Assembly (NCBI RefSeq): GCF_000701805.1
Contig: NZ_JNJW01000002.1
Location: forward strand, 1 to 64,000
DNA from: Mycoplasmopsis iners ATCC 19705
GTDB taxonomy: Bacteria > Bacillota_I > Bacilli_A > Mycoplasmatales > Metamycoplasmataceae
Length of the DNA: 64,000 bases
Direction: 5' to 3'
Part shown: piece by piece, positions 1 through 10,321 of the stretch
Layout of the letters: each line of letters begins with the position of its first letter
Position numbering within the stretch: the stretch's first letter is position 1
The notes under the pieces: generated by a model
Told to the model about the DNA's origin: nothing
The model's database searches: none
Seen by the model: only the letters and a program-made list of their open reading frames with translations
Translations under genes and position numbers: made by a program

Positions 1-205
1 AGCGGTATGTCTTTAATAAGCATTTTGATTTTTTCAATTGAATTTTTTTGATATTTTTCAAAGTCATGTTCATAACCAATGCCAAATCTTACTTCGTAGC
101 CTGTACCTTTGGGTTTTCTATAACCAACCTGAATATATTTACCTGATTTTTGGTTTGAAACACATAATATTCATTTTCTTTTATCTTCTTTTTTGGTTTT
201 CATAA
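1..205 (-). CDS. N-terminal fragment of a putative IS1634-like transposase, cut by the window edge
   Basis: Only the first 68 codons are inside the window; the gene continues past base 1. The start at 203-205 is the first ATG in a frame that needs one UGA read as Trp (residue 11). The visible protein is Lys-rich and contains WILCVSNQKSGKY and GYRKPKGTGYEVRFGIGYE. From memory this resembles the amino terminus of IS1634-family transposases common in ruminant mycoplasmas. I see no catalytic DDE residues because they would lie outside the window. An AT-rich inverted repeat just upstream (242-283) could belong to the element's end. It could equally be a hypothetical gene linked to the methyltransferase. 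The family call is tentative. Confidence 0.45.
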
Positions 206-241
206 CTGTATTATACCATACTTTACCTAGTAAATTACTAG

Positions 242-283
242 TTTTTTTACATATTTATTTATAAATATGTATGTGTAAAAAAA
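242..283. repeat. AT-rich inverted repeat upstream of the transposase-like gene
   Basis: Two 10-base arms (acatatttat / ataaatatgt) separated by two T, flanked by a T run on the left and an A run on the right. It could be a bidirectional terminator or part of an insertion-sequence end. The other end of any element is outside the window, so this cannot be resolved here. Confidence 0.4.
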
Positions 284-315
284 GCATAAAAAAACCCGCA
301 AGTGGGAAATGCGGG
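284..315 (-). terminator. Rho-independent terminator after the cytosine methyltransferase
   Basis: A 6-bp GC-rich stem (cccgca 295-300 / tgcggg 310-315) is followed, reading leftward, by a T run. It lies about 50 bp past the methyltransferase stop. Confidence 0.75.
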
Positions 316-363
316 ACTAAATTTTGGAATGCTCTTATTGAAGAATGTTATTAAAAAATGGAA

Positions 364-1521
364 CTATAAAATTCCATTTTTTTTCATAAAGTCTAGCATC
401 GATTTAGCAACTGCTTCAATTACATTTATGCAAACAGAATTACCAAATTGTTTATAGGCTTGGGCATTTGAAACAGGAATTACAAAATCGTCGCTAAAAC
501 CTTGGAGCCTTGCACATTCTCTCGGTGTAAGCATTCTAGGGTTTTTGTTTTTTTGTTCAATTCACGCTTCGCTTCCATCTTTGTAATATCTAGCACTAAT
601 TGTGTTTGTATATTTGTCATTTTCGTTAAATAGAGAAAAACCGAAACCATTCCCTTTTAATTTTTGTAGTTCTTTTCTTTTGATTTGGTTTTGATATAAA
701 CGATCGCTTATTGTGTATTTTTCATCAACATTTTTTTCTAAAATGTCTTTAATTTTGATCTTTTCGTCGATTTTGCCTTTAGGATAAATGAATTCATCAA
801 AATTATTTTTAAGATATTGTTTATCAAAACCGACAATTATTATTCTCTCTCTGTTCTGTGGCACACCAAAATGATAAGCATTTAATACCTCTGGACTTGG
901 AACATAATAATTTAGTTCATTTAAGATTCTTAAAATAACTTTTAGTGTATTGCCTTTATCATGTGTTCTTAGACGTTTAACATTTTCTAGCATAAAAGCT
1001 TTTGGTCTTTTTGCTCTCAAAATTTCAGCTATATTAAAAAATAATGTTCCTCTATGGTCGTCAAAACCTTTTCCTAGTCCCGCTTGTGAAAAAGGTTGGC
1101 AAGGGAAACCAGCTAATAAAATATCATGATCAGGAATATCTTGTGGATCAATTTGAGTAATATCGCCGGAAGGTTTTTCTCCATAATTAATTTCATAAGT
1201 TTTTTGTGCGAATTTATCTCATTCAGAAGAAAAGACAGTTTTTCCTCCATGTCTTTGAAAACCCTGTCTTATTCCTCCGATTCCAGCAAACAAATCAATA
1301 ATTGTAAAAGAATGATTATTATTTTTAAAATTAAATTTTGGCTCGGTTGGAAAAGCATTTATTTTTTCAAAAATTGCATCAGGAATTTCTTTTTTTTCAC
1401 ATTCTCAGTCTTTCATCTCTTTTTCCTGATTTTTAGATAAAGATAATGCATCTGCAAATTCTTTTCTTGTTATGCCTAATTTTTCTCTTTTAGATTTTAA
1501 TATTTCAGCTCTGCTTTTCAT
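364..1521 (-). CDS. DNA (cytosine-5-)-methyltransferase with N-terminal helix-turn-helix-like segment
   Basis: 385 residues with one Trp-UGA (residue 39). It transfers a methyl group from SAM to C5 of cytosine in a short DNA target. Motifs appear in the expected order: I ([13 protein letters not shown], about residues 76-88), IV with the catalytic PCQ (140-142), VI ENV (179-181), [22 protein letters not shown], and [11 protein letters not shown] near the C-terminus. Residues about 1-60, before motif I, look like a small helix-turn-helix region, as in some restriction-modification methylases. The start is preceded by AGGAG. A possible -10 (TATAAT, leftward) lies at 1542-1547. No endonuclease gene is visible next to it, so it is either orphan or its partner is off the edge. 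Target sequence unknown. Confidence 0.93.
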
Positions 1522-1593
1522 TTTTCTCCTAGGTTAATTTAATTATAAACAAATGATTAATTTGTAAATTTTATATATTGTGAAAAATTAAAT

Positions 1594-1617
1594 AAAAAAT
1601 GCCTTGCGGCATCTTTT
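1594..1617 (-). terminator. Terminator after rpmB
   Basis: Stem atgcc 1599-1603 / ggcat 1608-1612, extended by A/T pairs, with a T run when read leftward. It lies just past the rpmB stop. Confidence 0.7.
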
Positions 1618-1630
1618 TGATTATTAATAA

Positions 1631-1831
1631 TTAAGCTGAAAGGCTAACACCTTTGTTTTTAATAGTTTTAGCTGTTTTGGCACTAACTCTTAAAGTCATT
1701 TTTCTGCCATTAACCATAACTGTAATTTTTTGTAAATTCACGTTAAATTTACGTTTTGTAGCGTTCATAGCGTGTGAACGTTGGTTACCAACTAATGGAC
1801 CTTTTCCTGTAATTTGGTCAACTCTTGACAT
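1631..1831 (-). CDS. rpmB: 50S ribosomal protein L28
   Basis: 66 residues, the usual size for bL28, a component of the large ribosomal subunit. It begins [20 protein letters not shown], which matches the bL28 pattern of an N-terminal GKGPxxGNxxSHA region and a basic middle. I chose the ATG at 1829-1831 because AAAGGAG lies just before it; an upstream in-frame ATG would add five residues ahead of the conserved start. It stands alone between the trxB operon and the methyltransferase and has its own terminator. Confidence 0.95.
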   Translation of the reverse strand: MSRVDQITGKGPLVGNQRSHAMNATKRKFNVNLQKITVMVNGRKMTLRVSAKTAKTIKNKGVSLSA

Positions 1832-1969
1832 AGGGTCTCCTTTCATAATTAAAACTATAGTTTAAAAAGTATATTAATTATATATTAAAAAAATATATTA
1901 CAAGATTTTTTTTAATTTAATGTTTAAGATTACAAATAGCCTAAAAAGGCTGTTTCATAGCGTTTTTAG

Positions 1970-2884
1970 TTAAATTGTGTCTGCTATATGTTTAGCAGCA
2001 ATAGCTCCGTCAGATGCTGCTGTAACAATTTGGCGAACTGTTTTTTTACGAATATCGCCAATTGCATAAAGCCCTTCAATACTTGTTTGCATATGGTCAT
2101 CTGTAATGATAAAACCAGCTTGATCAGTTATATTTAAATGCTTGAATGAAGAATTGTTTGGAATAAAACCAATAAATGGGAAAAATGCTTTTACCTCAAC
2201 TTCTTTAAGTTCATTGTTTTTTAAATCAATAATTTGTGCTTTTTCAATACCATTTTCGCCTTGTAGTTGCTTAATTTGGTGTTCCATGAAAATTTCAACA
2301 TTTGGCAGCTTTTTTAAATCATCAACTAATCTTGGTTCAGCGATGAAATGATTGTCTCTAACTACTAAATAAACTTTACTTGCTATTCTTGCTAAGTATG
2401 CCGATTCTTCAACCGCACTATTTCCGCCACCTAACACTAACACATTTTGACCTTTGTATAAAGGACCATCACAGGTAGCACAATAACTTATTCCGCGATT
2501 AACATATTTTTGATAATTTTCAATAAAGTTTGGTTCTCTGTTTAACATCCCTGTAGCAATAATGACTTTTTTACTGGTTAATTGGTCGCCTGAAGCTAAA
2601 CTAACTATAAATAGTTCGCCTGATTTTTCAATTTTATTCACTTCTCCAAATACATGTTCTGCTCCAAAAGAAATTGCATGATTATAAGCTTTTAAAGCTA
2701 AATCAAAACCATCGATAATATCAAAGCCTAATCAGTTTTCAATTTTGGAAGTAGCTGTCATTTTGCCACCAGGAGCACCTTTTTCAACCAGAGCAACTTT
2801 TAAGTTAGCTCTTGAAGTATATAGTGCTGCATTTAAGCCGCCGGGTCCGGCACCAATAATTATTACATCGTATTTTGTACTCAT
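1970..2884 (-). CDS. trxB: Thioredoxin reductase-like FAD-dependent disulfide reductase
   Basis: 304 residues, standard length. The N-terminal FAD-binding GAGPGG is at about residues 11-16, the redox-active CATC at 135-138, and the second dinucleotide fold GGGNSA at 152-157. It reduces thioredoxin using electrons passed through FAD. The stretch that normally binds the NADPH 2'-phosphate (HRR...R pattern) reads VVRDNHFIAE here, so two arginines and the histidine are missing and cofactor preference may differ. One Trp is UGA (residue 51). It is the last gene of hprK-lgt-trxB; its start lies 1 bp past the lgt stop codon region. The hprK-lgt-trxB grouping is known from other mycoplasmas. Confidence 0.92.
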
Positions 2885-2885
2885 T

Positions 2886-3866
2886 TTATCCTTTTAATGT
2901 TAAAGCAGTTAGATTTTCTTTAGTTCTTTTAGTTCTGAAAAATCTTGTTTTATTAATCATTTGGGCATATTGTTCAGGATGAGCATATTTATAGTCAAAA
3001 TAGTATTTTCTTTTAACAACGAAATAGTGAACTTTTGAGAATCATTGTCAATAAATAAAGGCTATTGCGCCACCAACAATAAAGGCTAAAGATGCTAACA
3101 CATACATTGAATATGATGTTTCACGTAGCGGTTCCATTGCTAAACGTACAATACCATATCAAACAAAATACAAGCCGGCTGAAGCGCCTGGTTTTAATAA
3201 ACCAAATCAACCAATTACTCACACAATAATTAAATAACCAACTAAGTTAGCTAAACCTTCATATAAGAATAATGGGTATCTATAAAGTCCAATTTGGTTA
3301 TAAGCATCAGAAACAGAATCAGAAATATACATATTACTTGCAAAACTTTTGCCAAAAATTAATACACTTGAACCGTTCCAATCAACTTTTCCATATAACT
3401 CATGGTTGGCATAGTTACCTCAACGACCAATTACTTGACCAATTAAAATTGTTGGAATGATTATTGTTCCACATTTACGAATGTCTAATTGATCTCTTTT
3501 GGTATATACATAAATAAAATCGCAAAGAAAGGCTAAAATAACTCCACCTTGAATACTTAAACCACCTTCTCAGATAGCATACCAACGGCTAAAGTCAAAT
3601 GTATCTCTTTTATAAAGAAATTCTTCAACTAAGTCTCATAAACGCGCACCAATAATAGCAGTTGGAATAGTAATTAAAATTAAAGACATCAAGTGTTCTC
3701 ATTTGTATTTTTGTCTTGCTCAAAAAATAGCAATAGTTAAAATTGATGCCATTATACCTATAAACAAGGTTAATGAGTAAGTTCTTATTTCAAATGAACC
3801 AATACTAAATAGCACACCTGCATGACCAGCTTTATAAGCTGCGCTTGGATATCAAATTTCATTCAT
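2886..3866 (-). CDS. lgt: Prolipoprotein diacylglyceryl transferase
   Basis: 326 residues, membrane-embedded with about seven predicted transmembrane helices. It attaches diacylglycerol to the lipobox cysteine of prolipoproteins, the first step of lipoprotein maturation. The Lgt signature region reads GRWGNYANHELYG, and a downstream segment reads YRYPLFLYEG. Many Trp codons are UGA, so the gene is unreadable in the standard code. Its ATG overlaps the hprK stop by one base (TAATG), which implies translational coupling. A basic C-terminal tail of about 40 residues follows the last helix. The enzyme serves the lipoproteins in this window, including the P48-like protein and the nuclease. Confidence 0.94.
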
Positions 3867-4789
3867 TACATTTTCTCCTTTCTTTGTTCTAATTGTTCTA
3901 AAACACTAAAGCCTTCACGACGAGCCAAATAAGTGCTAACTGCCGCTTCTATTAATGATGCAGCAGAAAAACCGTTACGCACTGGAATCTGTGTTTTAAC
4001 AATTGAGCCATCTAAAACTGGATAACGTAAATATTCAATACCTAATCTATCAAATTGATTATTTCCTTCTGGAATAATTAATTCAACAACTAGATCAATG
4101 ACAGCTCCAGAAGTTATAGCTTTAATACCATAAGTATATTTAACATCGATTAAACCAATACCTCTAACTTCAATATAATTTCTTGTAAGCTCCGGCGATG
4201 TTCCATAAAAATTTCCACCGATGTGTTTAATTAAAACAGCATCATCACTAATAAATACATGGCCTCTTTGAATTAATTCAAGAGTTGCTTCTGACTTACC
4301 TACTCCACTTTTACCAATAATTAGCACACCTGTTCCACCAATTGAAACAAGACAACCATGAACTTGTTCTTCTTTTGAAAAGAAGTCTGTTAAATATGTG
4401 CCAATTGTTGTCATAACACTAGCAGTACTTGCATTAGCACAATAAACTGGAATTTTGTATTTTGTTGCTATTTTTACAATTCATTGTTGATGTATTTCTT
4501 TAACCCCTTTTGACAAAATTAAAAGAGGCGGTTTGATTTTTAGAACTTCATCAATTGCTTTAATAGCATTTCTTTTGCCAATTTTTTTAAAGAATAAACT
4601 TTCCGCTGTTCCTCAACAAATAACATTTTTATGGTGTCTTGAACTTACCATTTCACCAGCTAACTCTAAACCAACTTGTTTAACAGCTGGATCTAAAATG
4701 TCACGATAACTAAGCTCATGTTCTGCATTGGCAATTTGGATATTGAACTTTTCAATAATTTTTTTAACGTTGATAACTTTTTTATTCAT
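3866..4789 (-). CDS. hprK: HPr kinase/phosphorylase
   Basis: 307 residues. It phosphorylates and dephosphorylates Ser46 of HPr and so links carbon status to sugar uptake. The C-terminal kinase domain shows the P-loop GKSGVGKSE and the family signature EVRGIGLIDVKY. The N-terminal domain contains UGA-encoded Trp residues (for example in the VICWGTAES context). The start is the first ATG after a long AT-rich divergent intergenic region shared with rnj. First gene of the hprK-lgt-trxB operon; overlaps lgt by one base. Confidence 0.95.
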
Positions 4790-4924
4790 ATTTAGCCTTA
4801 ATATACTTAATTATTATAATTTAATTAATTTTTTTATATAACATAATGTGTTTTACATTAAAATTAACATATTAAATTCCCACACGTAATTACATAAGAA
4901 TAATAATTTTGAAAGGAGTTAAGT

Positions 4925-6760
4925 ATGACACCAACTCGTATCATACCAATCGGGGGTGTTCAAGAAATAGGTAAATCTACTTTAGTTGTTGAACACGGAG
5001 AACATATTTTTATTATTGATGCTGGTATTAAATTTGCTGATATTGCAACAACTGGTATTAAAGGTATTATTCCCGATTACACTTATTTAAAGGATAAAGA
5101 GAAAAACATCGAAGGTCTTTTTATTACTCACGGACATGAAGATCACATCGGTGGAGTAGTTCATTTATTAAAACAAGTTAATATTAAAAAAATCTTTGCT
5201 CCAAGAATTACAATTCAATATTTTAAGCTTAAATTTGATGAACATAGAATTAGTCAAAAAATTGAATTTATTGAAACAGAAAAAACAGCAGTACATCAAT
5301 TTGGCGACTGTAAAGTTGATTTTTGATCAGCTCAACACTCAATTCCAGATGCTTTTGGAATTAGAATTACTACCCCAAATGGTTCATTAATGTGTACAGG
5401 TGATTTCAGATTTGATTACAATCCAATCGGAAATCACTTTACTGATTTTTCAAAATTAGATCAAATTGGTAAAGAAGGCTTAACAGTTTTATTAAGCGAT
5501 TCAACTAACGCAATGCGTCCAATGCACTCACCTAGTGAAAATGACATCTTAACTGACATTGAAAAATACATGCGTCAAGCAACTAAAAAAACTATTATTA
5601 CAGCTTTTGCTTCAAACTTAACACGTGTAAAAGCAATTATTGAATTAGCTGAAAAATTAGGTAAAAAAGTAGCCACATTTGGTAGATCGATGGTTCAGGG
5701 AGTAAAAATAGGTCGTAAATTAGGTTATATTAATGCTTCGCCTGAAATTTTTGTTGATAAAAAAGAAATTCCAAATGTTGCTGGTAAAGATCTAGTTATT
5801 TTAACCACTGGTAGTCAAGGTGAACAATTAGCTGCTTTATCAAGAATGAGCTATGGCAAGCATCAAATTGTTAAAATTGAAAAAGATGACATGATTATTT
5901 TCTCTTCATCACCAATTCCTGGCAATAGAATGGTGATTGAATTGTTAGTTAATAGACTAGCAAAATTAGGCGCAATAATTAAAGAAAATGGAGTTGATGG
6001 CTATTTACACACTTCAGGACACGCTTATAAACATGAGCATGATAAAATTTTCCAATTAACTAAGCCTAAATATTTTTTACCTTATCATGGTGAATATCGT
6101 ATGTCAATGGTTCATGGTGAAAGTGCTGTGAGAAATGGCGTAAATCCCAAAAATATTATCATCCCTTCATTAGGTAGAGTTTATAATATGATTGACCAAA
6201 AAGTCTATGAAACAGATGAAAAAATCGATTTTGGCCCAATTTATATTGATGGTAATAATGTTTTAAGTTTGAATGCTAACATCATGAAAGAAAGAGCTAA
6301 TTTAGCTGAAAGTGGTTTCGTAAGCATTATTTTAACAATTGATAAAAAAGATAACGCTATTATTGGCAGACCATCATTAATTAGTCGTGGTAGTTTTTAT
6401 GTAAAAAATTCACTTGAATTAGTTGAAGAAGCAAAAAGAATAGCTCATGGAGCAACTTTATATTACATTAAAAATACACCTGATTGAAACGTTGTAGAAT
6501 TAAAAAAAATCATTAGCGAAAGACTAGAAAATCTATTTTATAAGGAAAAAAGAAGAAGGCCAGTTATTATTCCTGTTATCTTATTTACTGATGAAGAAGA
6601 TGAACCAATGTTCGTAAATGTGCCAATTCAATTCAACAGTAGAGATAATGCAGAAGAAAACAAAGAAACACTAAAAATGCTTAATCAAATTAAAAGTGAT
6701 ATTTTTGGTTCAAAAGAAGAACTAGAAGATGACTTTTTAGATGAAGATGATGAAGAATAA
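4925..6760 (+). CDS. rnj: Ribonuclease J (beta-CASP metallo-beta-lactamase nuclease)
   Basis: 611 residues. RNase J is a dual endo- and 5'-3' exoribonuclease in mRNA decay and rRNA maturation of low-GC bacteria and mycoplasmas. The zinc-binding motif HGHEDH is at residues 69-74, with GDFRFDY further on. The beta-CASP region is followed by HTSGHA and LPYHGEYR motifs. The C-terminus is acidic (DDFLDEDDEE). At least two UGA Trp codons are read through. The start has a clear AAAGGAG. The stop codon lies inside the 5' arm of a terminator hairpin. Transcribed divergently from hprK. Confidence 0.95.
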
Positions 6761-6780
6761 TCCGTAAGGATTATTTTTTA
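6756..6780 (+). terminator. Terminator overlapping the rnj stop codon
   Basis: Perfect 8-bp stem aataatcc 6756-6763 / ggattatt 6768-6775, loop gtaa, then T residues. The TAA stop (6758-6760) is part of the stem. Confidence 0.8.
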
Positions 6781-6817
6781 ATAACTTTTTAGCCTGATGA
6801 TATGGTAAAATTAGTCC

Positions 6818-7579
6818 ATGAATTATACAGTAGATAATCAATTAAATATAGAATCAAATAACTCTAAAATCTTTAAGAGTGCTAAAGCAAAATTGTTTGC
6901 TTCAGCAATGATGTGATTTGGAATCAACTTATTTATAGCCTTTTTAGTTGGTTTCTTATGTTTAAAATTCCAAGTTTGAGATCACTTATTTTCAAATAGA
7001 AACTTTTTAAAAGGCTTGATAATTGCCATTAGTTTAGCAGTCATATTCATAGTTGCAGCAACATTATTAAATAAATTCTGGATAAAACTGAATCCTATTT
7101 TGTCGTTTGTTTGTTCAACAATTTTAATGGGTATTATTGGTTTTGAATTAGTAACTCCAATCTTGTATTACACAAAAGCTTTAGAACCAGAAAAAATAGC
7201 GGCGGTCTTTTTATTGCCAGCTGCATTAATGATAATTATTGGTTTATTAGGCAGTATGAATTTAATTAAAATCAAATTTGTTTGATTTATTACAATTGCT
7301 TTAGTAGCTATAATGATTATTACATCAATAGTTTCAATATTTGTGTTTAATAAAAAAATCAACACACTTATTATTGTTGCTGGAATTGCTTTAGGCGGTT
7401 GCTATATGGCAATTGATTGATGATTATTACATAAAGTTTCGTCAAATGAAATTTATGATCCTGCTGAATTAAACAGTTGAAAAGCTATAATGACACACGG
7501 AATTTATTTCGGTTTCAAATTTGCTTTTGATTACATTTATGTTGTGTATTACGTTGTAATGCTTCTCAAAGGTAATTAA
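6818..7579 (+). CDS. Bax inhibitor-1/YccA-like multi-span membrane protein (MAG0110-type)
   Basis: 253 residues with about seven hydrophobic helices. Length, helix count and the C-terminal segment SWKAIMTHGIYFGF followed by FDYIYVVYYVVMLLKGN fit the Bax-inhibitor-1/YccA fold, which in mycoplasmas is annotated as the MAG0110 family. Some members act as pH-sensitive Ca2+ leak channels; the role here is unknown. Several Trp are UGA. The start is the first ATG after the rnj terminator; no strong Shine-Dalgarno is visible. The N-terminal 25 residues are polar and probably cytoplasmic. Family assignment rests on topology and the C-terminal pattern. Confidence 0.7.
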
Positions 7580-7582
7580 TTT

Positions 7583-7608
7583 AAATCACCTTATGGTGAT
7601 TTTTATTT
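7583..7608 (+). terminator. Terminator after the Bax-inhibitor-like gene
   Basis: Perfect 8-bp stem aaatcacc / ggtgattt with loop ttat, followed by a T-rich tract. Confidence 0.8.
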
Positions 7609-7675
7609 TATTAATTAGGTGAGAGTTTTCCTAATATCAACACAGGTAAATTGCCTAATTAGGCTGTTTTATAGT

Positions 7676-7708
7676 AAAAAAACACAAATATGCTATTTGT
7701 GTTTTTTT
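7676..7708. terminator. Strong bidirectional terminator, mainly serving der
   Basis: Perfect 15-bp inverted repeat with a 3-base loop, with an A run on one side and a T run on the other. It begins 1 bp beyond the der stop codon and can act in both directions between converging genes. Confidence 0.85.
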
Positions 7709-7709
7709 G

Positions 7710-9020
7710 TTAATCTAAACCATTTTTGTTTTTGAAAATTAATTTAATTGGACAACCAGTAAAATCTAACACTTTTCTAATTTCTTTTTCTAAATGTCTT
7801 TCATAACTAAAGTGTAGAAATTTTTTATTATTCACGAAAAAGACAAATGTTGGGATTGGAGCTTCAACTTTTTTAACAAAGTAAATGTTTAATCTACCAC
7901 CATTATATGGAGCGGCTGGTTGAACAATTTGAGTTTCACGAATAAATGTTGATAAAGCTTGAGGCTTAACATCTCTTAATAAATTGTTTCTAACTTTTAA
8001 AATGATGTCAATTAATTTGTCCATTCTTTGATTGTGTTTAACAGATACAAAAACAACTGGAACTCATGGCACAAAATGGAATCTGAAACGCATTTTCTTT
8101 TCAAATTCTGCCATAGTATTAGTTTCTTTATGAATTAAATCTCATTTATTAACAACTATAATAATTGGCTTATCATTTTCTAAAGCATAACCAATTATTC
8201 TAGCATCAAAGTGAGATAAATCTTGTGAAGCATCAATCATAATCAATGATAAATCTGAATCATCTAATGAAGTAATTGCTCTCATTAAAGCATATTTTTC
8301 AACATTATCTTCGATTTTGCTTTTTCTGGTAATTCCGGCTGTATCAATTATTTCGAATTCTTCGCCTCTAATTTTAACTATGCTTTTAACACTATCTCTT
8401 GTAGTTCCAGCAATTTCTGAAACTATTGAACGGTTATCATTGGTTAAACGATTTAATAAAGAGCTTTTTCCAGCATTTGGTCTACCAATAATTGATAATT
8501 TGAATTTTTTCTCTTCGTGTTCATCATCAAGATTAAGATGTTTTAAACATTCATCTAAAACATCACCAATTCCATGTCCATGTTGAGCAGAAATGGTAAA
8601 AATATGGTCTGCACCTAATTTATATCAATCATAATTGAACTCTGACATTCTACCTTCGAGTTTATTAGCAACAACAATTATTGGTTTATGAGCTTGTCTT
8701 AATTTGCTCATAATCATCATGTCATCATTAGTAATTTCGCTTGACCCATCAACCATGAAAATAATAACGTTTGCTTCATCAATAGCAATTTCAGCTTGAG
8801 TTCTAATTTGCTCTTGAAATGGTTTATTTTCAACTTCGATACCACCGGTATCAATAACTTTAATTTCTTTGCCATTTCATTCGAAAGTTTCATAAAGACG
8901 ATCTCTAGTTACACCTGGTCTATCATAAGTGATCGAACTTTTTTTACCTACTAAACGGTTAAATAAGGTACTTTTACCCACATTTGGTTTACCAATAATA
9001 GCAATAATGTTATTACGCAT
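7710..9020 (-). CDS. der: Ribosome biogenesis GTPase Der (EngA), double G domain
   Basis: 436 residues. Der has two GTPase domains in tandem and assists maturation of the 50S subunit. P-loops are GKPNVGKST (residues about 10-18) and GRPNAGKSS (about 180). The second domain also has GTTRDS, DTAG and NKWD motifs, followed by a KH-like C-terminal domain. The start codon lies inside the end of cmk (8-bp overlap), so the two are probably translationally coupled. It ends directly before the strong hairpin at 7676-7708. Confidence 0.95.
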
Positions 9021-9696
9021 TATTAGCCTTTTCTTTAACCAAATTGATGATTGTTTCTACAACTTTTTCAAAGCCCATTAAAGTACAATCGATTTCGATT
9101 GCATCTGAAACTTTGTGTAATGGATCCATCGATCTGTGGGTATCTTGATAATCGCGTGCTTTGATTTCAGCTAACACTGTATCAAAATCAGTATTGTAGC
9201 CTAATTCTTCATTTTGTTTAATTCTTCTTTTGGTTCTTTCTTCAGGTGAAGCTGTTAAGAAAATTTTAATTTCGGCATAAGGCATAATTCTGAATGTTGT
9301 ATCTCTACCATCCATAATATAACCCTTATTTGCCTTTGTTATAGCTTGAATTGTATCAACAACATATTCACGAACAGGTTTATAAGTTGCTATTTTTGAA
9401 GCGGCCTTTGAAATAACATCAGCTCTAATTTCTGATGTAATATTTTCACCATTTAAATAAATATGTTCTTGATCATCAATAGTAATTGAATGATTATTTT
9501 TTAAAGTTTCTAATGATTTAACAACTGCTTCCTCATTTGTTATATCAACATTTTGGTTACAAGCATAATAAGCAACTGCCCGATAAAAGCTCCCTGTATT
9601 AACAAAAATATAACCAAGCCTTCTAGCTAATTCATTTGAAACTGTTGATTTTCCCGCACCTGAAGGTCCGTCAATAGCAATATTAATTTTTTTCAT
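9013..9696 (-). CDS. cmk: Cytidylate kinase
   Basis: 227 residues, normal length. It phosphorylates CMP and dCMP to the diphosphates. The N-terminal P-loop is GPSGAGKST (residues about 10-18); [12 protein letters not shown] and the lid-like [11 protein letters not shown] segment follow, as in bacterial CMP kinases. An AGGAG precedes the ATG. The pair cmk-der is widely conserved in Firmicutes and Mollicutes. No UGA codon occurs inside. Confidence 0.95.
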   Translation of the reverse strand: MKKINIAIDGPSGAGKSTVSNELARRLGYIFVNTGSFYRAVAYYACNQNVDITNEEAVVKSLETLKNNHSITIDDQEHIYLNGENITSEIRADVISKAASKIATYKPVREYVVDTIQAITKANKGYIMDGRDTTFRIMPYAEIKIFLTASPEERTKRRIKQNEELGYNTDFDTVLAEIKARDYQDTHRSMDPLHKVSDAIEIDCTLMGFEKVVETIINLVKEKANNA

Positions 9697-9784
9697 AATT
9701 TACTCCTAAGAATTAAACATTTATATATTCTTTTAATTTTATATTATTAAGTTTAAATAATAGTTAAAAAACATCAAAAATGAG

Positions 9785-10252
9785 TTAATTATCAATATCA
9801 ACAAAATCTTGGATTTTAATAATCGTTGTTTGATCTAAATTATCTTCTTGTGTTTTATCAAAAACTGTTTCATCAGACAAAATTGATGAGTCATTTAATT
9901 CATTATTATTAATTTGGTCTAATAAAAAATCCAATTCTTGTGAAGAAAAAGTTAATTTTGAAAAAGGGTTTTGTTTATTTTTTTGGCTTTGTTTATCTAA
10001 CTCTTCATATTTACTTAAAATGTCAATTATTTGTTTATTACCAATTAAATCTGGTGTTTTCAAATTAAACAATTTACCAAAATCATCATCAAAAGCAAAA
10101 CCGTATTTATCTATAAAACTGCTTAAATCGTCAATTTTACCAAATTTTTCTCAAGCTTTTTTTAGCTCTGGTTTAACTTTTAATAAACTAGCTAACAATG
10201 TTTCAAAAGAATATGCTTGATTATTTTTGTTGTTTTCTTTTTCTTTTTGCAT
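9785..10252 (-). CDS. Conserved-looking hypothetical cytoplasmic protein
   Basis: 155 residues, soluble, acidic C-terminal half, no signal peptide or membrane helix. One UGA Trp is read in the N-terminal half (KKAWEKFG). The sequence is rich in Lys, Asn, Asp and Leu and looks helical (LLASLLKVKPELKKAWEKF). It sits between dnaJ and cmk, all leftward, but the 88-bp gap to cmk and the dnaJ terminator suggest its own transcription unit. I do not recognise the family. Confidence 0.65.
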
Positions 10253-10285
10253 AATTTAATTTTATAGATTGCAAAATAATATAAA

Positions 10286-10316
10286 AGAAAAATGCGAAAT
10301 ATTAATTTCCGCATTT
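10286..10316 (-). terminator. Terminator after dnaJ
   Basis: Stem aaatgcg 10290-10296 / cgcattt 10310-10316 followed leftward by T residues. It lies 6 bp past the dnaJ stop. Confidence 0.7.
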
Positions 10317-10321
10317 CAAAA

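Noticed and set aside
1126-1440. 104-codon rightward open frame over the methyltransferase
   Set aside because: Low-complexity Phe/Ile/Ser-rich shadow on the opposite strand of an intact methyltransferase.
7611-7675. Possible small RNA between the terminators at 7583 and 7676
   Set aside because: There are short palindromes (attagg...cctaat, gcctaattaggc) but no promoter, and both flanks are terminators; the hairpins are better seen as termination or repeat signals.
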